A DNA stretch of 64,000 nt from Malaciobacter mytili LMG 24559 (lineage in GTDB: Bacteria; Campylobacterota; Campylobacteria; Campylobacterales; Arcobacteraceae): assembly GCF_003346775.1 (NCBI RefSeq), contig NZ_CP031219.1:682001-746000 (forward strand). The letters are read 5' to 3'. Positions 17,788 to 25,574 of this stretch are shown in pieces. How positions within the stretch are numbered: position 1 is the stretch's first letter; each line of letters opens with the position of its first letter. Under the pieces are notes generated by a model. It saw only the letters and a program-made list of their open reading frames with translations. It was not told the DNA's origin and did not search any database. Position numbers and translations under genes: made by a program.

Positions 17788-18605
17788 AAACTATACCTGT
17801 TAGTGTTATTATATCAACATACAAAGGAAATAAGGCATTATATTTAAAAGAATCATTAGATAGTTTAAATAATCAAAGTGTAATTGCAAGTGAGATTATA
17901 TTAATTATAGATGGACCAATAGATAGTGAACAGATGAATATAATAAAAGATTTTAAGTATGCTGGAAACTTTCGATATTATCAACTAGAAGAAAATAAAG
18001 GATTAGCCTATTGTATGAATTTAGCCTTAACTTATAGTACAAATGAAATAGTAGCTAGGATGGATGCTGATGATATATGTTTTTTTAATAGATTTGAAAA
18101 AGAGTATAATAAATTAAAAGGTAATAAGAATTTGGTTTGTTGTTCTTGGCATGCAGAGTTCACAACTAGTATAAATAATATTACAGCTTTAAAAAAAACA
18201 CCAGAATTTGATAAAGATATTAGGAAATCTATAAAAATTAGAAATATTATATCTCATCCTACTATTATGTTATATAAAGATATTTTTATAAAAAATGGTG
18301 GCTATAATGAAAAAGTAGGTATGCTAGAAGATTATGAGTTACATTTAAGATTACTTAACAATGAAGTAAACTATTATTGTATTCAAGAGCCTTTAGTATA
18401 TGTAAGAACAGATGAAAATCAATACTCAAGACGAGGTGGCCTAAAATACTTAATAAATGAGTATAAATTTAGATATATGTGTTATAAAGAAAAATATATT
18501 TCATTGAAAAATCTTTTTATAACTATAATAATATATACCTTTCTTAGGATGTTTCCAGCTAAGCATAAACATCTTCTTTATAGATTTGTTAGAACTAATA
18601 AATAA
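17784..18605 (+). CDS. Family 2 glycosyltransferase
   Basis: GT-A fold transferase: VSVIISTYKGNKALYLKESLDSL at the N-terminus, GLAYCMNLAL, and the metal-binding DxD motif in ARMDADD (about residue 95); EDYELHLRLL later contains the conserved acidic pair. 273 residues, no membrane anchor except a short hydrophobic patch near the end. TTG start at 17784 with a strong AGGAGG at 17771-17776; its T and G overlap the Wzy stop. It is the only glycosyltransferase in the operon apart from the initiating transferase. Sugar specificity unknown. Confidence 0.85.
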   Translation: MKTIPVSVIISTYKGNKALYLKESLDSLNNQSVIASEIILIIDGPIDSEQMNIIKDFKYAGNFRYYQLEENKGLAYCMNLALTYSTNEIVARMDADDICFFNRFEKEYNKLKGNKNLVCCSWHAEFTTSINNITALKKTPEFDKDIRKSIKIRNIISHPTIMLYKDIFIKNGGYNEKVGMLEDYELHLRLLNNEVNYYCIQEPLVYVRTDENQYSRRGGLKYLINEYKFRYMCYKEKYISLKNLFITIIIYTFLRMFPAKHKHLLYRFVRTNK

Positions 18606-18707
18606 AAATAATAAAATTTTGTATTATGACACTTTTATACACAGAAGAAAAGAGATAATAAATGCTACAAATCAGCTAATAGAAATTTCTTCTTCTATTT
18701 CTATATT

Positions 18708-18740
18708 AAAAAGCTTAAGACCCTGTACATTAAGCTTTTT
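18708..18740. terminator. Bidirectional terminator after polysaccharide operon
   Basis: Inverted repeat AAAAAGCTTA (18708-18717) and TAAGCTTTTT (18731-18740) with a 13-base loop. A-run on one side and T-run on the other make it usable from both strands, ending the polysaccharide operon and the nik-GNAT operon. It touches the GNAT stop codon. Confidence 0.75.
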
Positions 18741-19297
18741 TAATACTCCATATAACTTGTACTAAGATTTTTATATTCATAAGATTGAGCCGGTATAAGT
18801 TTTTGCATATGTATAGTTTCCCAAATACCTTTTTCTTCATAAGTGATTTCAAATCCCATCTTTTTCCAAAAACTAAAACCTCCATCTAAAAAATAATGAG
18901 TATGTAAATAAAGCTTTTGGTAGTTCTTTTTTAAAGCAAATAGAGTTGCTAAATTAAAAAGTTTTGAAGCAATTTTGTATCTTCTATATTTTTTTAAAAT
19001 ATAACATCTTCCAATTTCTGCAAGATTTTCATTTTTATAATACTTTTTTAAAACTTCTATTCTATTATCATATGCAGATATACTAATGGAACCAACTATT
19101 TCATCTTTTTCATTTAATGCTACAAAAAAAGCATTATTTTTATCTTTTATCAGTTTATCTAGTTTTAAAGCTAAAACTTTATATTGTTTAGTTGTAATAC
19201 GGGTAGAATAATTACTATAGCACTCTTGCATAATAAAAGTTTTTGCTTTTAATGTTAAAGCCTTATCAACTTGTTTAAAAGTTATATTTTCTATCAT
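18740..19297 (-). CDS. GNAT-family N-acetyltransferase
   Basis: 185-residue acetyltransferase fold. The acetyl-CoA site lies in EIGRCYILKKYRRYKIASKLF (about residues 92-112), equivalent to the R/Q-x-x-G/A loop, followed by YLHTHYFLDGGFSFWKKMGF. FFVALNEKDEIVGSISI is the core beta strand. It begins 9 bases downstream of nikE behind AAAGGA, so it belongs to the nickel-importer operon. Whether it acts on a metallophore, a protein or an antibiotic is not visible. No homologue of known function recognised. Confidence 0.75.
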   Translation of the reverse strand: MIENITFKQVDKALTLKAKTFIMQECYSNYSTRITTKQYKVLALKLDKLIKDKNNAFFVALNEKDEIVGSISISAYDNRIEVLKKYYKNENLAEIGRCYILKKYRRYKIASKLFNLATLFALKKNYQKLYLHTHYFLDGGFSFWKKMGFEITYEEKGIWETIHMQKLIPAQSYEYKNLSTSYMEY

Positions 19298-19306
19298 TTT
19301 TTTCCT

Positions 19307-20026
19307 TTATATGTGAATAACAGCTTGTATCAAAGCTTTTGTATAAAAATGTTTTGCATTTTTAAGATTATTTATATTTAAAGTCTCAACAATATTTCCT
19401 TTATATAAAACTGCAATTTCTTCACATAAAGCACTTGCACTCTCTAAATCATGGGTAATAAAAAAGTATGTAAGATTTTTTTCTTTTTGTAATTTTTTAA
19501 GAAGTTTTATAATTTGAGTTTGAGTATAAATATCTAAAGCATTTAATGCTTCATCTAAAATCAAGATTTGAGGGTTTGAAAGTAAAGCTCTTGCTATACA
19601 TACTCTTTGCACTTGACCTCCACTTAATTCATGTATATAGGAGTTAAGTACCCAACTAGGTAGCTCGACTTGTGTTAAAAGTTCTTCTATTTGTTTTAAA
19701 GTTATTTGCTGTTTTTTTTGCCAATAAGGCTCTTGTAAAGCTTCTATTATTTTAAAGTTAGGATTTATTGAGCTTCTATAGTCTTGAAAAACTATACTAA
19801 TTGCACTTTTATTCTCTTTTAGCCAACTTTTTAGTTTTTTATTTTCTATATAAATTTCTCCAAAACTAGCTTCTTCAAGGGCCAAAATAAGCCTACCTAA
19901 AGTACTTTTCCCACTACCACTTTCTCCTACAAGTGCTAATGCTATACCTTTTTTTACTTCCAAATTAATATTTTTCAAAACCTCTTTTTGCTTATAATTT
20001 TTAGAAAGATTAGTTATTTTAAGCAT
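19307..20026 (-). CDS. nikE: Nickel/peptide-type ABC transporter ATP-binding protein (NikE-like)
   Basis: 239-residue ABC ATPase: Walker A GESGSGKSTLG (about residues 34-44), Q-loop FQDYRSSINP, signature LSGGQVQR, Walker B ILILDEALNALD and H-loop FITHD. The Q-loop sequence and the absence of a long C-terminal extension fit the OppF/NikE branch. Overlaps nikD by 13 bases. With NikD it forms the ATPase pair driving nickel import. Confidence 0.88.
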   Translation of the reverse strand: MLKITNLSKNYKQKEVLKNINLEVKKGIALALVGESGSGKSTLGRLILALEEASFGEIYIENKKLKSWLKENKSAISIVFQDYRSSINPNFKIIEALQEPYWQKKQQITLKQIEELLTQVELPSWVLNSYIHELSGGQVQRVCIARALLSNPQILILDEALNALDIYTQTQIIKLLKKLQKEKNLTYFFITHDLESASALCEEIAVLYKGNIVETLNINNLKNAKHFYTKALIQAVIHI

Positions 20027-20778
20027 GATAAAAACCTTTGTGAAAGTTCTTTTCTTGTTTTTATTAGATGTTTTGTGTATTCGCTTTGGGGATTATTGAA
20101 AATAGTCTCACATTGATTGTATTCTATACTTTTTCCTTTCTTTATTACTAAAATTTTATTTGCAAGTTTTGAAACTAAAGCTAAATCATGTGAAATAAAA
20201 ATAAGAGTTTTATTTTTTAGATTTTTAAAGATTTCAAGGAGTTTTCTTTGCGTAATTACATCTAAAGAAGAAGTGGGTTCATCTGCAATTATTAAAGGAG
20301 TGTCTTGTGCCAAAGCTATGGCTATCATTACTCTTTGCAATTGTCCTCCACTTAACTCATTTGGATAACTTTCAAATACTTTTTTACTATCTTTTATATC
20401 CATTTTTTCTAACCAACTAAGAGCAATTTCTTTAGCTTTTTTTTTATTTTTTTCTTCTAGGCTTTCTAATATTTGTGCACCTATTTTATACATAGGATCA
20501 AAGGCATTTATTGCTTCTTGTAATATAACAGCTATTTTTTTACCTCTTATATTGCAAGAGCTATTTAAAATCTCTTGCTTTTCTAGAAGAATATTTCCTT
20601 TTGCATTTAAATTTGAAGGTGTTAAATTTAAAATAGTTTTACAAAGTAAAGATTTTCCACTTCCACTTTCTCCTATTATTCCTAAAACTTCTCCTTTTTT
20701 TAATTCGAAATTTATATTTTCTAATAATAAGAGTTTTTTATTTGTGATATTTAGATTTTTTATTACTAAAAAACTCAT
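20014..20778 (-). CDS. nikD: Nickel/peptide-type ABC transporter ATP-binding protein (NikD-like)
   Basis: 254-residue ABC ATPase with GESGSGKSLLC (Walker A), VILQEAINAFDPMYKIG (Q-loop region, typical of OppD/NikD), LSGGQLQRVMIA (signature), LIIADEPTSSLD (Walker B) and FISHD. It overlaps nikC by four bases and nikE by 13. The order binding protein, two permeases, two ATPases is that of nikABCDE. Confidence 0.88.
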   Translation of the reverse strand: MSFLVIKNLNITNKKLLLLENINFELKKGEVLGIIGESGSGKSLLCKTILNLTPSNLNAKGNILLEKQEILNSSCNIRGKKIAVILQEAINAFDPMYKIGAQILESLEEKNKKKAKEIALSWLEKMDIKDSKKVFESYPNELSGGQLQRVMIAIALAQDTPLIIADEPTSSLDVITQRKLLEIFKNLKNKTLIFISHDLALVSKLANKILVIKKGKSIEYNQCETIFNNPQSEYTKHLIKTRKELSQRFLSCLK

Positions 20779-21614
20779 ACTCGTTCCTTTTTGTAAAATT
20801 TAGGGTCTAAAGTATCTCTTATACTATCTCCTAAAAAATTAAATATTACAACAATTATAAGAATAGTAAGACCTGGAGCTACCATTTGTAAAGGGGCAAT
20901 ACTCATTACATTTTTAGCTTCATTTAGCATCATTCCCCATTCCGGTGTTGGAGCTTGAATACCAAGCCCTAAAAAAGATAAAGCTGAAATACTTAAAATT
21001 ACTCCACCTATATTTAGTGTTGCAAGAAGTGCAATATCACATAAAATTAAAGGTAAAAGATGGTTTTTTAGTATTAAATAAGATGGTGTTCCCAAAACTT
21101 TTGAATATAAAATAAAATTTTCATTTTTATATTTTAAACAAAAAGTATAAATCATACGAGTATGCCAAGGAACTTTTGAAATAATATTAGCAATAATAAT
21201 ATTTTCTATTCCTGCTCCTAGTATTCCTACAATAGCTAACATCATAAGCTCACTTGGAAAAGAAAGCATTAGGTCGCATAGCCTCAAAATAGGTGTTTCT
21301 AATCTTTTAAAAAAGCTTGCTAGAAGTCCACAAACTAAACCTAATAATATAGTAATAAACATAGCAAAAATAGCTAGAAAAAAAGTTGTTCTTATAGCAA
21401 AAATGAGTCTTGAAGCAATACATCTTCCCAGATGGTCACTACCTAAAGGATAATTAGTACTCCAAGGTGCAAATTTCTCATTTAAATTTGGTAAAAGTGG
21501 GTCATGTGGTGCAAAATAGGGTGCAAAAAGTCCCAAAATAATGATAAATAATATTATAAAAATACATACTAAAGAGATAGGGTCTTTAATTATTTTATAA
21601 AAAAAATTTCTCAT
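20775..21614 (-). CDS. nikC: Nickel ABC transporter permease NikC-like
   Basis: 279-residue inner-membrane permease of the OppBC family, five or six helices. The N-terminal APHDPLLPNLNEKFAPWS and YPLGSDHLGR are typical of DppC/NikC, and the EAA loop (YSKVLGTPSYLILKNHLLP) contacts the ATPases. The late block APTPEWGMMLNEAKN is also conserved. Overlaps nikB and nikD by four bases each. Specificity is inferred from the NikA-like partner. Confidence 0.88.
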   Translation of the reverse strand: MRNFFYKIIKDPISLVCIFIILFIIILGLFAPYFAPHDPLLPNLNEKFAPWSTNYPLGSDHLGRCIASRLIFAIRTTFFLAIFAMFITILLGLVCGLLASFFKRLETPILRLCDLMLSFPSELMMLAIVGILGAGIENIIIANIISKVPWHTRMIYTFCLKYKNENFILYSKVLGTPSYLILKNHLLPLILCDIALLATLNIGGVILSISALSFLGLGIQAPTPEWGMMLNEAKNVMSIAPLQMVAPGLTILIIVVIFNFLGDSIRDTLDPKFYKKERV

Positions 21615-22534
21615 CTAACTTCTTTTAATCTTGGATCTGTTAGTTTTATATATGCATCTGTAATAAAGTTAAAAAATATAAATAAAACAGCCATAAAAAG
21701 TACATAAGCTTGAATTATTGGGTAATCCCTATTAAAAATAGCTTCAATACAAAGCCTTCCTAAGCCAGGTAACCCAAAAATATTTTCAACAATTACTGTT
21801 CCTGCTAAAAGTTTAGGAATACTCATTGCTAAAGCCACCAAAAAAGTAGGTAAAGCATTTTTAATTTGATGTTTTAAAATAAGAACTTTTTTTAAACCTC
21901 TTGCTTTTGCATAGTAAATAAACATAGTTTCTCTATTTTCTATTAAACTATTTCTTATCAATCGAACAAAAGTAGCTGTATTATGAAAAGCTAAAGTAAT
22001 AGAGGGCAAGATAATGCTACTAAATGATTCAAAACCTCCTGTTGGAAATAAATTAAAATGCAAAGCAAAAATCCATATAAGTAGTAGTCCCAACCAAAAA
22101 CTTGGAGTTGCCATAGAAACAAAAGTTATTGCTCTTAAGATTTTATCAAATAAACTTCCTTCAAATATAGCACATAAGATACCAAAGCTTAAACCTAAAC
22201 TAATTATTAAAAAAAGTGAAAATAAACTTAAATAAAAAGTAGTAGGAAGAGCTTTTAGAAGCTCTTCATTTACAGAAGTTTTAGTAATATAACTTATTCC
22301 AAAATCTGCTTTTGATATATCTTTTAACCAATCAAAATATCTAATAAAAAGAGGTTTATCTAGTCCTAACTCTTCTCTCATTTGCTTTATTGCTTCATTT
22401 GTTGGTACTACATCATTTACTCTTAAAGCAACTTCAGCAGGATCATTTGGACTTAAATTTACCAAAATAAAACAAACTAATGAAATGGCAATTAAAAATA
22501 TAAAAAAAAGAAAAAGTTGTTTTAAAAAGCTCAT
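21611..22534 (-). CDS. nikB: Nickel ABC transporter permease NikB-like
   Basis: 307-residue permease. VNLSPNDPAEVALR followed by LGLDKPLFIRYFDWL is the DppB/NikB N-terminal periplasmic block, and YYAKARGLKKVLILKHQIKNALP is the EAA motif. The ending VFMAVLFIFFNFITDAYIKLTDPR is typical. Starts 4 bases after the nikA stop. Heterodimerises with NikC. Confidence 0.88.
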   Translation of the reverse strand: MSFLKQLFLFFIFLIAISLVCFILVNLSPNDPAEVALRVNDVVPTNEAIKQMREELGLDKPLFIRYFDWLKDISKADFGISYITKTSVNEELLKALPTTFYLSLFSLFLIISLGLSFGILCAIFEGSLFDKILRAITFVSMATPSFWLGLLLIWIFALHFNLFPTGGFESFSSIILPSITLAFHNTATFVRLIRNSLIENRETMFIYYAKARGLKKVLILKHQIKNALPTFLVALAMSIPKLLAGTVIVENIFGLPGLGRLCIEAIFNRDYPIIQAYVLFMAVLFIFFNFITDAYIKLTDPRLKEVR

Positions 22535-22538
22535 TTAA

Positions 22539-24122
22539 CTACTTTTTAAAATACATTTTTTCAAAAGCTATTTCATATTGAGAAGGATTAAATGTTACAC
22601 CTTCTAATGTAGTTTTATGTACTGCTTTTGTTCTTGAGTAACTTAAAGGAATATATACACTTTGATTATGAATATACTCTAAAATTTCTTTATATTTTTT
22701 TTGTCTTACTTGTTTATTTTCTTCTATTAAAATAGCTTTTATTTCTTTATCTAACCAAGCTTTTTTTTCTAAACCATATTGTGCTTGATAGTCTCCATGT
22801 GTTGGAAGCCTCCATGATGAAACAAAAGATTGTGGGTCATAAGGTAATCCCCAAGATAAAGAATATTGTAAATCAAAATCACCACTTTTTTGTCTATTTA
22901 AAAAAGCTTGTTTCTCTTCTCCAATTATTTTTAAATCAACCCCAAGAGTTTTTAAATTACTTTGTATATATTCACTAATCATTTTTTCTTGTGCATTGCT
23001 TATATTATAATAAAGTTTTAAACTTAGTGTTTTTCCATCTTTTTGTAAAAAATTTGTTTTTTCATTTAATTGCCAACCGATATTCTTTAATATCTCTTTT
23101 GCTTTAGTTATATTAAATTCTTTATTTTCTAAGTTTATATTACAATATGGAATAGAAGTAGAAAAAAGTCTAGTTGCAACAGTTTCTGTATTATTTAAAA
23201 TACCTGATACAATAGCTTGCTTATCTATTGCATATTGAAGTGCTTCTCGAATTTTTAAATCTTTTGTAAACTCTTTATTTGTATTTAATAATATTGCCCT
23301 TGAAGCTATTGGATTACTTAATTTTGTAGCAAATTTATTTTGCTTTTCAAGCATTGAAAAAGCATTTATATCTATCATATCTCCATCAGCACCAAAAATT
23401 AGGTCTATTTCTCCTTTTTGAAGGGCTAGTAATATTGCTTGATGGTCGGGCATAACTCTCCATTTAACTGATGAAATTTTAGTTTTCTCATTCCAATATT
23501 TTAGATTTCTTTCAAATCTTGCAAAAGCATTTTTCTTATGTTCTTTAAGTACCCAAGGTCCTGTTCCCACATAGCAAGAAATAGAGTTTTTTGTTTCATT
23601 ATTTATAAAACATTGAGGTGCAAGAAATCTAAAAGGTCTAGTCATAGAAAGTTCTGTTAAAGTTGGATAATAAGCATTTTTAAGATTTAATTTAAAAGTA
23701 AAAGTATCTATAACTTCTGTTGAGTCTATAACATTTATAAGTTCTAACCAAGCATGTCTAGTTTTATTTCTTAAAATTGCATCAATATTTTCTTTAACTA
23801 CTTGTGCATTAAAAACTTCTCCATTACTAAAAAGTACATCTTCTCTTAGATAAAAAGTGTAAGTTTTACCATTATTGCTTATTTGCCACTCTTTTGCCAA
23901 CCAAGGCTGTATTCCTTTATTTGTATTTAAAACTAAAGGTTCAAATACCATATTTTGTGCTGCCATTTCTCCACTATATAAGTGAGGGTTTATATTTCTT
24001 ATATCTTTAGTACTTGCATATACTAATTCATCTTTTTTTATATCTTGATTTGTACAACCACTAAAAAATAAAATAGATATTATTAAAACTATGATATTTA
24101 TAAAAAATATACTTTTTTTCAT
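22539..24122 (-). CDS. nikA: Nickel-binding periplasmic lipoprotein (NikA/NikZ-like)
   Basis: 527-residue solute-binding protein with a lipoprotein signal (ISILFFSGC, cysteine about residue 23). It follows E. coli NikA closely as I recall it: NPHLYSGEMAAQNMVFEPL, PWLAKEWQIS, RHAWLELIN, RPFRFLAPQ (arginine at the Ni-metallophore site) and RLPTHGDYQAQYGL with a histidine at the position of NikA H416. Campylobacters call the equivalent system nikZYXWV. First gene of nikABCDE-GNAT; ATG behind AAGGAAAC. Nickel would serve urease or hydrogenases encoded elsewhere; a related di-/oligopeptide role is less likely. Confidence 0.87.
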   Translation of the reverse strand: MKKSIFFINIIVLIISILFFSGCTNQDIKKDELVYASTKDIRNINPHLYSGEMAAQNMVFEPLVLNTNKGIQPWLAKEWQISNNGKTYTFYLREDVLFSNGEVFNAQVVKENIDAILRNKTRHAWLELINVIDSTEVIDTFTFKLNLKNAYYPTLTELSMTRPFRFLAPQCFINNETKNSISCYVGTGPWVLKEHKKNAFARFERNLKYWNEKTKISSVKWRVMPDHQAILLALQKGEIDLIFGADGDMIDINAFSMLEKQNKFATKLSNPIASRAILLNTNKEFTKDLKIREALQYAIDKQAIVSGILNNTETVATRLFSTSIPYCNINLENKEFNITKAKEILKNIGWQLNEKTNFLQKDGKTLSLKLYYNISNAQEKMISEYIQSNLKTLGVDLKIIGEEKQAFLNRQKSGDFDLQYSLSWGLPYDPQSFVSSWRLPTHGDYQAQYGLEKKAWLDKEIKAILIEENKQVRQKKYKEILEYIHNQSVYIPLSYSRTKAVHKTTLEGVTFNPSQYEIAFEKMYFKK

Positions 24123-24150
24123 TTGTTTCCTTTTTATAAGTGCTTATTTT

Positions 24151-24180
24151 TTGTATTATAATTTCATTAGTTTTATACAA
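24151..24180. promoter_or_regulatory. Inverted repeat upstream of nikA, candidate operator
   Basis: TTGTAT (24151-24156) and ATACAA (24175-24180) are separated by 18 bases. A TATAAT-like -10 for nikA (minus strand, 24160-24155) overlaps the left arm. NikR operators are widely spaced inverted repeats, so this could be a nickel-responsive site; the match is weak and not to a fixed consensus. Confidence 0.3.
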
Positions 24181-24232
24181 GTATTAGTTTTTTAGCTTCT
24201 TATGTATTTTTAGAACAAATAAAAAATTTTAG

Positions 24233-24272
24233 CTTTTTAAATTTACTTGTCTTGACAAGTAAATTTAAAAAG
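24233..24272. promoter_or_regulatory. Long palindromic operator, candidate MarR site
   Basis: Perfect 19-base inverted repeat (24233-24251 and 24254-24272) with a 2-base centre; inner arm TTTACTTGTC / GACAAGTAAA. It contains the -35 element of the MarR gene promoter, the arrangement expected for autorepression by a MarR dimer. It could also form an mRNA hairpin for transcription coming from either side. Confidence 0.6.
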
Positions 24273-24280
24273 AGTATAGT
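24252..24280 (+). promoter_or_regulatory. Promoter of marR-SDR operon
   Basis: TTGACA at 24252-24257, 17-base spacer, TATAGT at 24275-24280, 20 bases before the start codon; the -35 box lies inside the palindrome. Confidence 0.75.
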
Positions 24281-24299
24281 TTTACTTTAAGGAGGAAAG

Positions 24300-24731
24300 A
24301 TGAACTTTGATATGAATAGTTCTTTAGGTTTTATTTTAAATAAAACAGCATTAGCTTCAAAAATGCAGTTTAATGAAAGAATAAAAGAGTTTAATATTTC
24401 ACCCGAACAATGGTCTTTAATTTTTCGTGTAGTGGAAAATGAAGGCCTAACACAAAAAATGTTGTCTGATTCTACATATAAAGATCAAGCAAATATTACA
24501 AGAAGTATTGATAGGTTGGAAAAAAAAGGTTTTTTATTAAGAGTTTCAAATGATGAAGATAGAAGAGTAATAAATATTTTTCCAACACAAAAATCAAAAG
24601 AGTTAGTTAAAAAAGTAGTACCTATTTCTACTGAATATAATAAATTTTTATCAAAAGGTTTAACAGATAGTGAATATAACTTGCTACTTGAATTATTAAA
24701 TAAAGTATATTTAAATATACAAAGGAGATAA
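24300..24731 (+). CDS. MarR-family transcriptional regulator
   Basis: 143-residue winged-helix protein: ISPEQWSLIFRVVENEGLTQKML (recognition-region start), DQANITRSIDRLEKKGFLLRV (recognition helix and wing) and DEDRRVINIFPTQ (wing beta hairpin with DxRR). Preceded by AAGGAGG and a promoter embedded in a long palindrome, so autoregulation is likely. Two bases upstream of an SDR gene that it probably controls. Inducer unknown; MarR proteins often sense phenolics, electrophiles or oxidants. Confidence 0.87.
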   Translation: MNFDMNSSLGFILNKTALASKMQFNERIKEFNISPEQWSLIFRVVENEGLTQKMLSDSTYKDQANITRSIDRLEKKGFLLRVSNDEDRRVINIFPTQKSKELVKKVVPISTEYNKFLSKGLTDSEYNLLLELLNKVYLNIQRR

Positions 24732-24733
24732 GT

Positions 24734-25447
24734 ATGAAATTAGAAGATAAAGTTGCCTTTATTACTGGTGCAAATGGTGGTTTAGGAAGAGCATTTGTAA
24801 AAGAGTTATTAAATCAAAATGTAAAAAAAATATATTGTGCTGTAAGAGATACAAAAAGCTTAGATGAGATAAATAAGCTTTCTTCAAAAATAGAAGTAAT
24901 TGCTTTGGATATTACAAATAAACAAGAAGTTCAAAAAGTAGCTTCAACAGTTGAAAATATAGATATTTTAATAAATAATGCAGGAGTAAATAGTGGTAAA
25001 AGAGTCTTTGATGAGACTAAAATAGATTTTGAAGTAAATTTATTTGGTACTTTAAACTCTTGCCAAATTTTAGGTAATAAAGTAAATACTTTAGGAGCAA
25101 TTGTAAATATTAGTTCAATTTTAGCTTTAATAAACTTACCTGTGATGGGACTTTATTGTGCTTCAAAAAGTGCTTTACATTCACTTACACAAGCCCTAAG
25201 AGTAGAATTTAATAAAAAACAAGTTGAGGTATATGAAGTTTTACCTGGGCCTATTGATACAAATATGACAAAAGGACAAGATTTACCTAAAACACAACCA
25301 AGTGATATTGTAAATGAAGTAATAAACGCCCTTGAAAATTCTCAATATGAAATATATCCTGATGGTTTTTCTAAAATGGTAAAAGAGAGATTAATTAGTG
25401 ATAAAGAGCTATTAGAAAAAGAGTTTGCTCAATCAATAAATTATTAA
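24734..25447 (+). CDS. Short-chain dehydrogenase/reductase
   Basis: Classical SDR of 237 residues: TGANGGLGRAF (NAD(P) binding, residues 12-22), LINNAGVN, NISSILAL and YCASKSAL (catalytic Y-x-x-x-K about residue 140), then PGPIDTNM. It follows marR by two bases behind AAGGAG, forming a two-gene operon. Substrate is unknown; pairing with MarR suggests a detoxifying carbonyl reductase. Confidence 0.85.
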   Translation: MKLEDKVAFITGANGGLGRAFVKELLNQNVKKIYCAVRDTKSLDEINKLSSKIEVIALDITNKQEVQKVASTVENIDILINNAGVNSGKRVFDETKIDFEVNLFGTLNSCQILGNKVNTLGAIVNISSILALINLPVMGLYCASKSALHSLTQALRVEFNKKQVEVYEVLPGPIDTNMTKGQDLPKTQPSDIVNEVINALENSQYEIYPDGFSKMVKERLISDKELLEKEFAQSINY

Positions 25448-25574
25448 TTGTAACTAAACTTCATATCTAAACTTAAATTATACAAAAATTTTAATATTAA
25501 AATCCCTATATAATAAAAGATTGGTTATTATTTATACTTATTAACGTTTAGTCTTTTATTTGAGGGATTATTTT

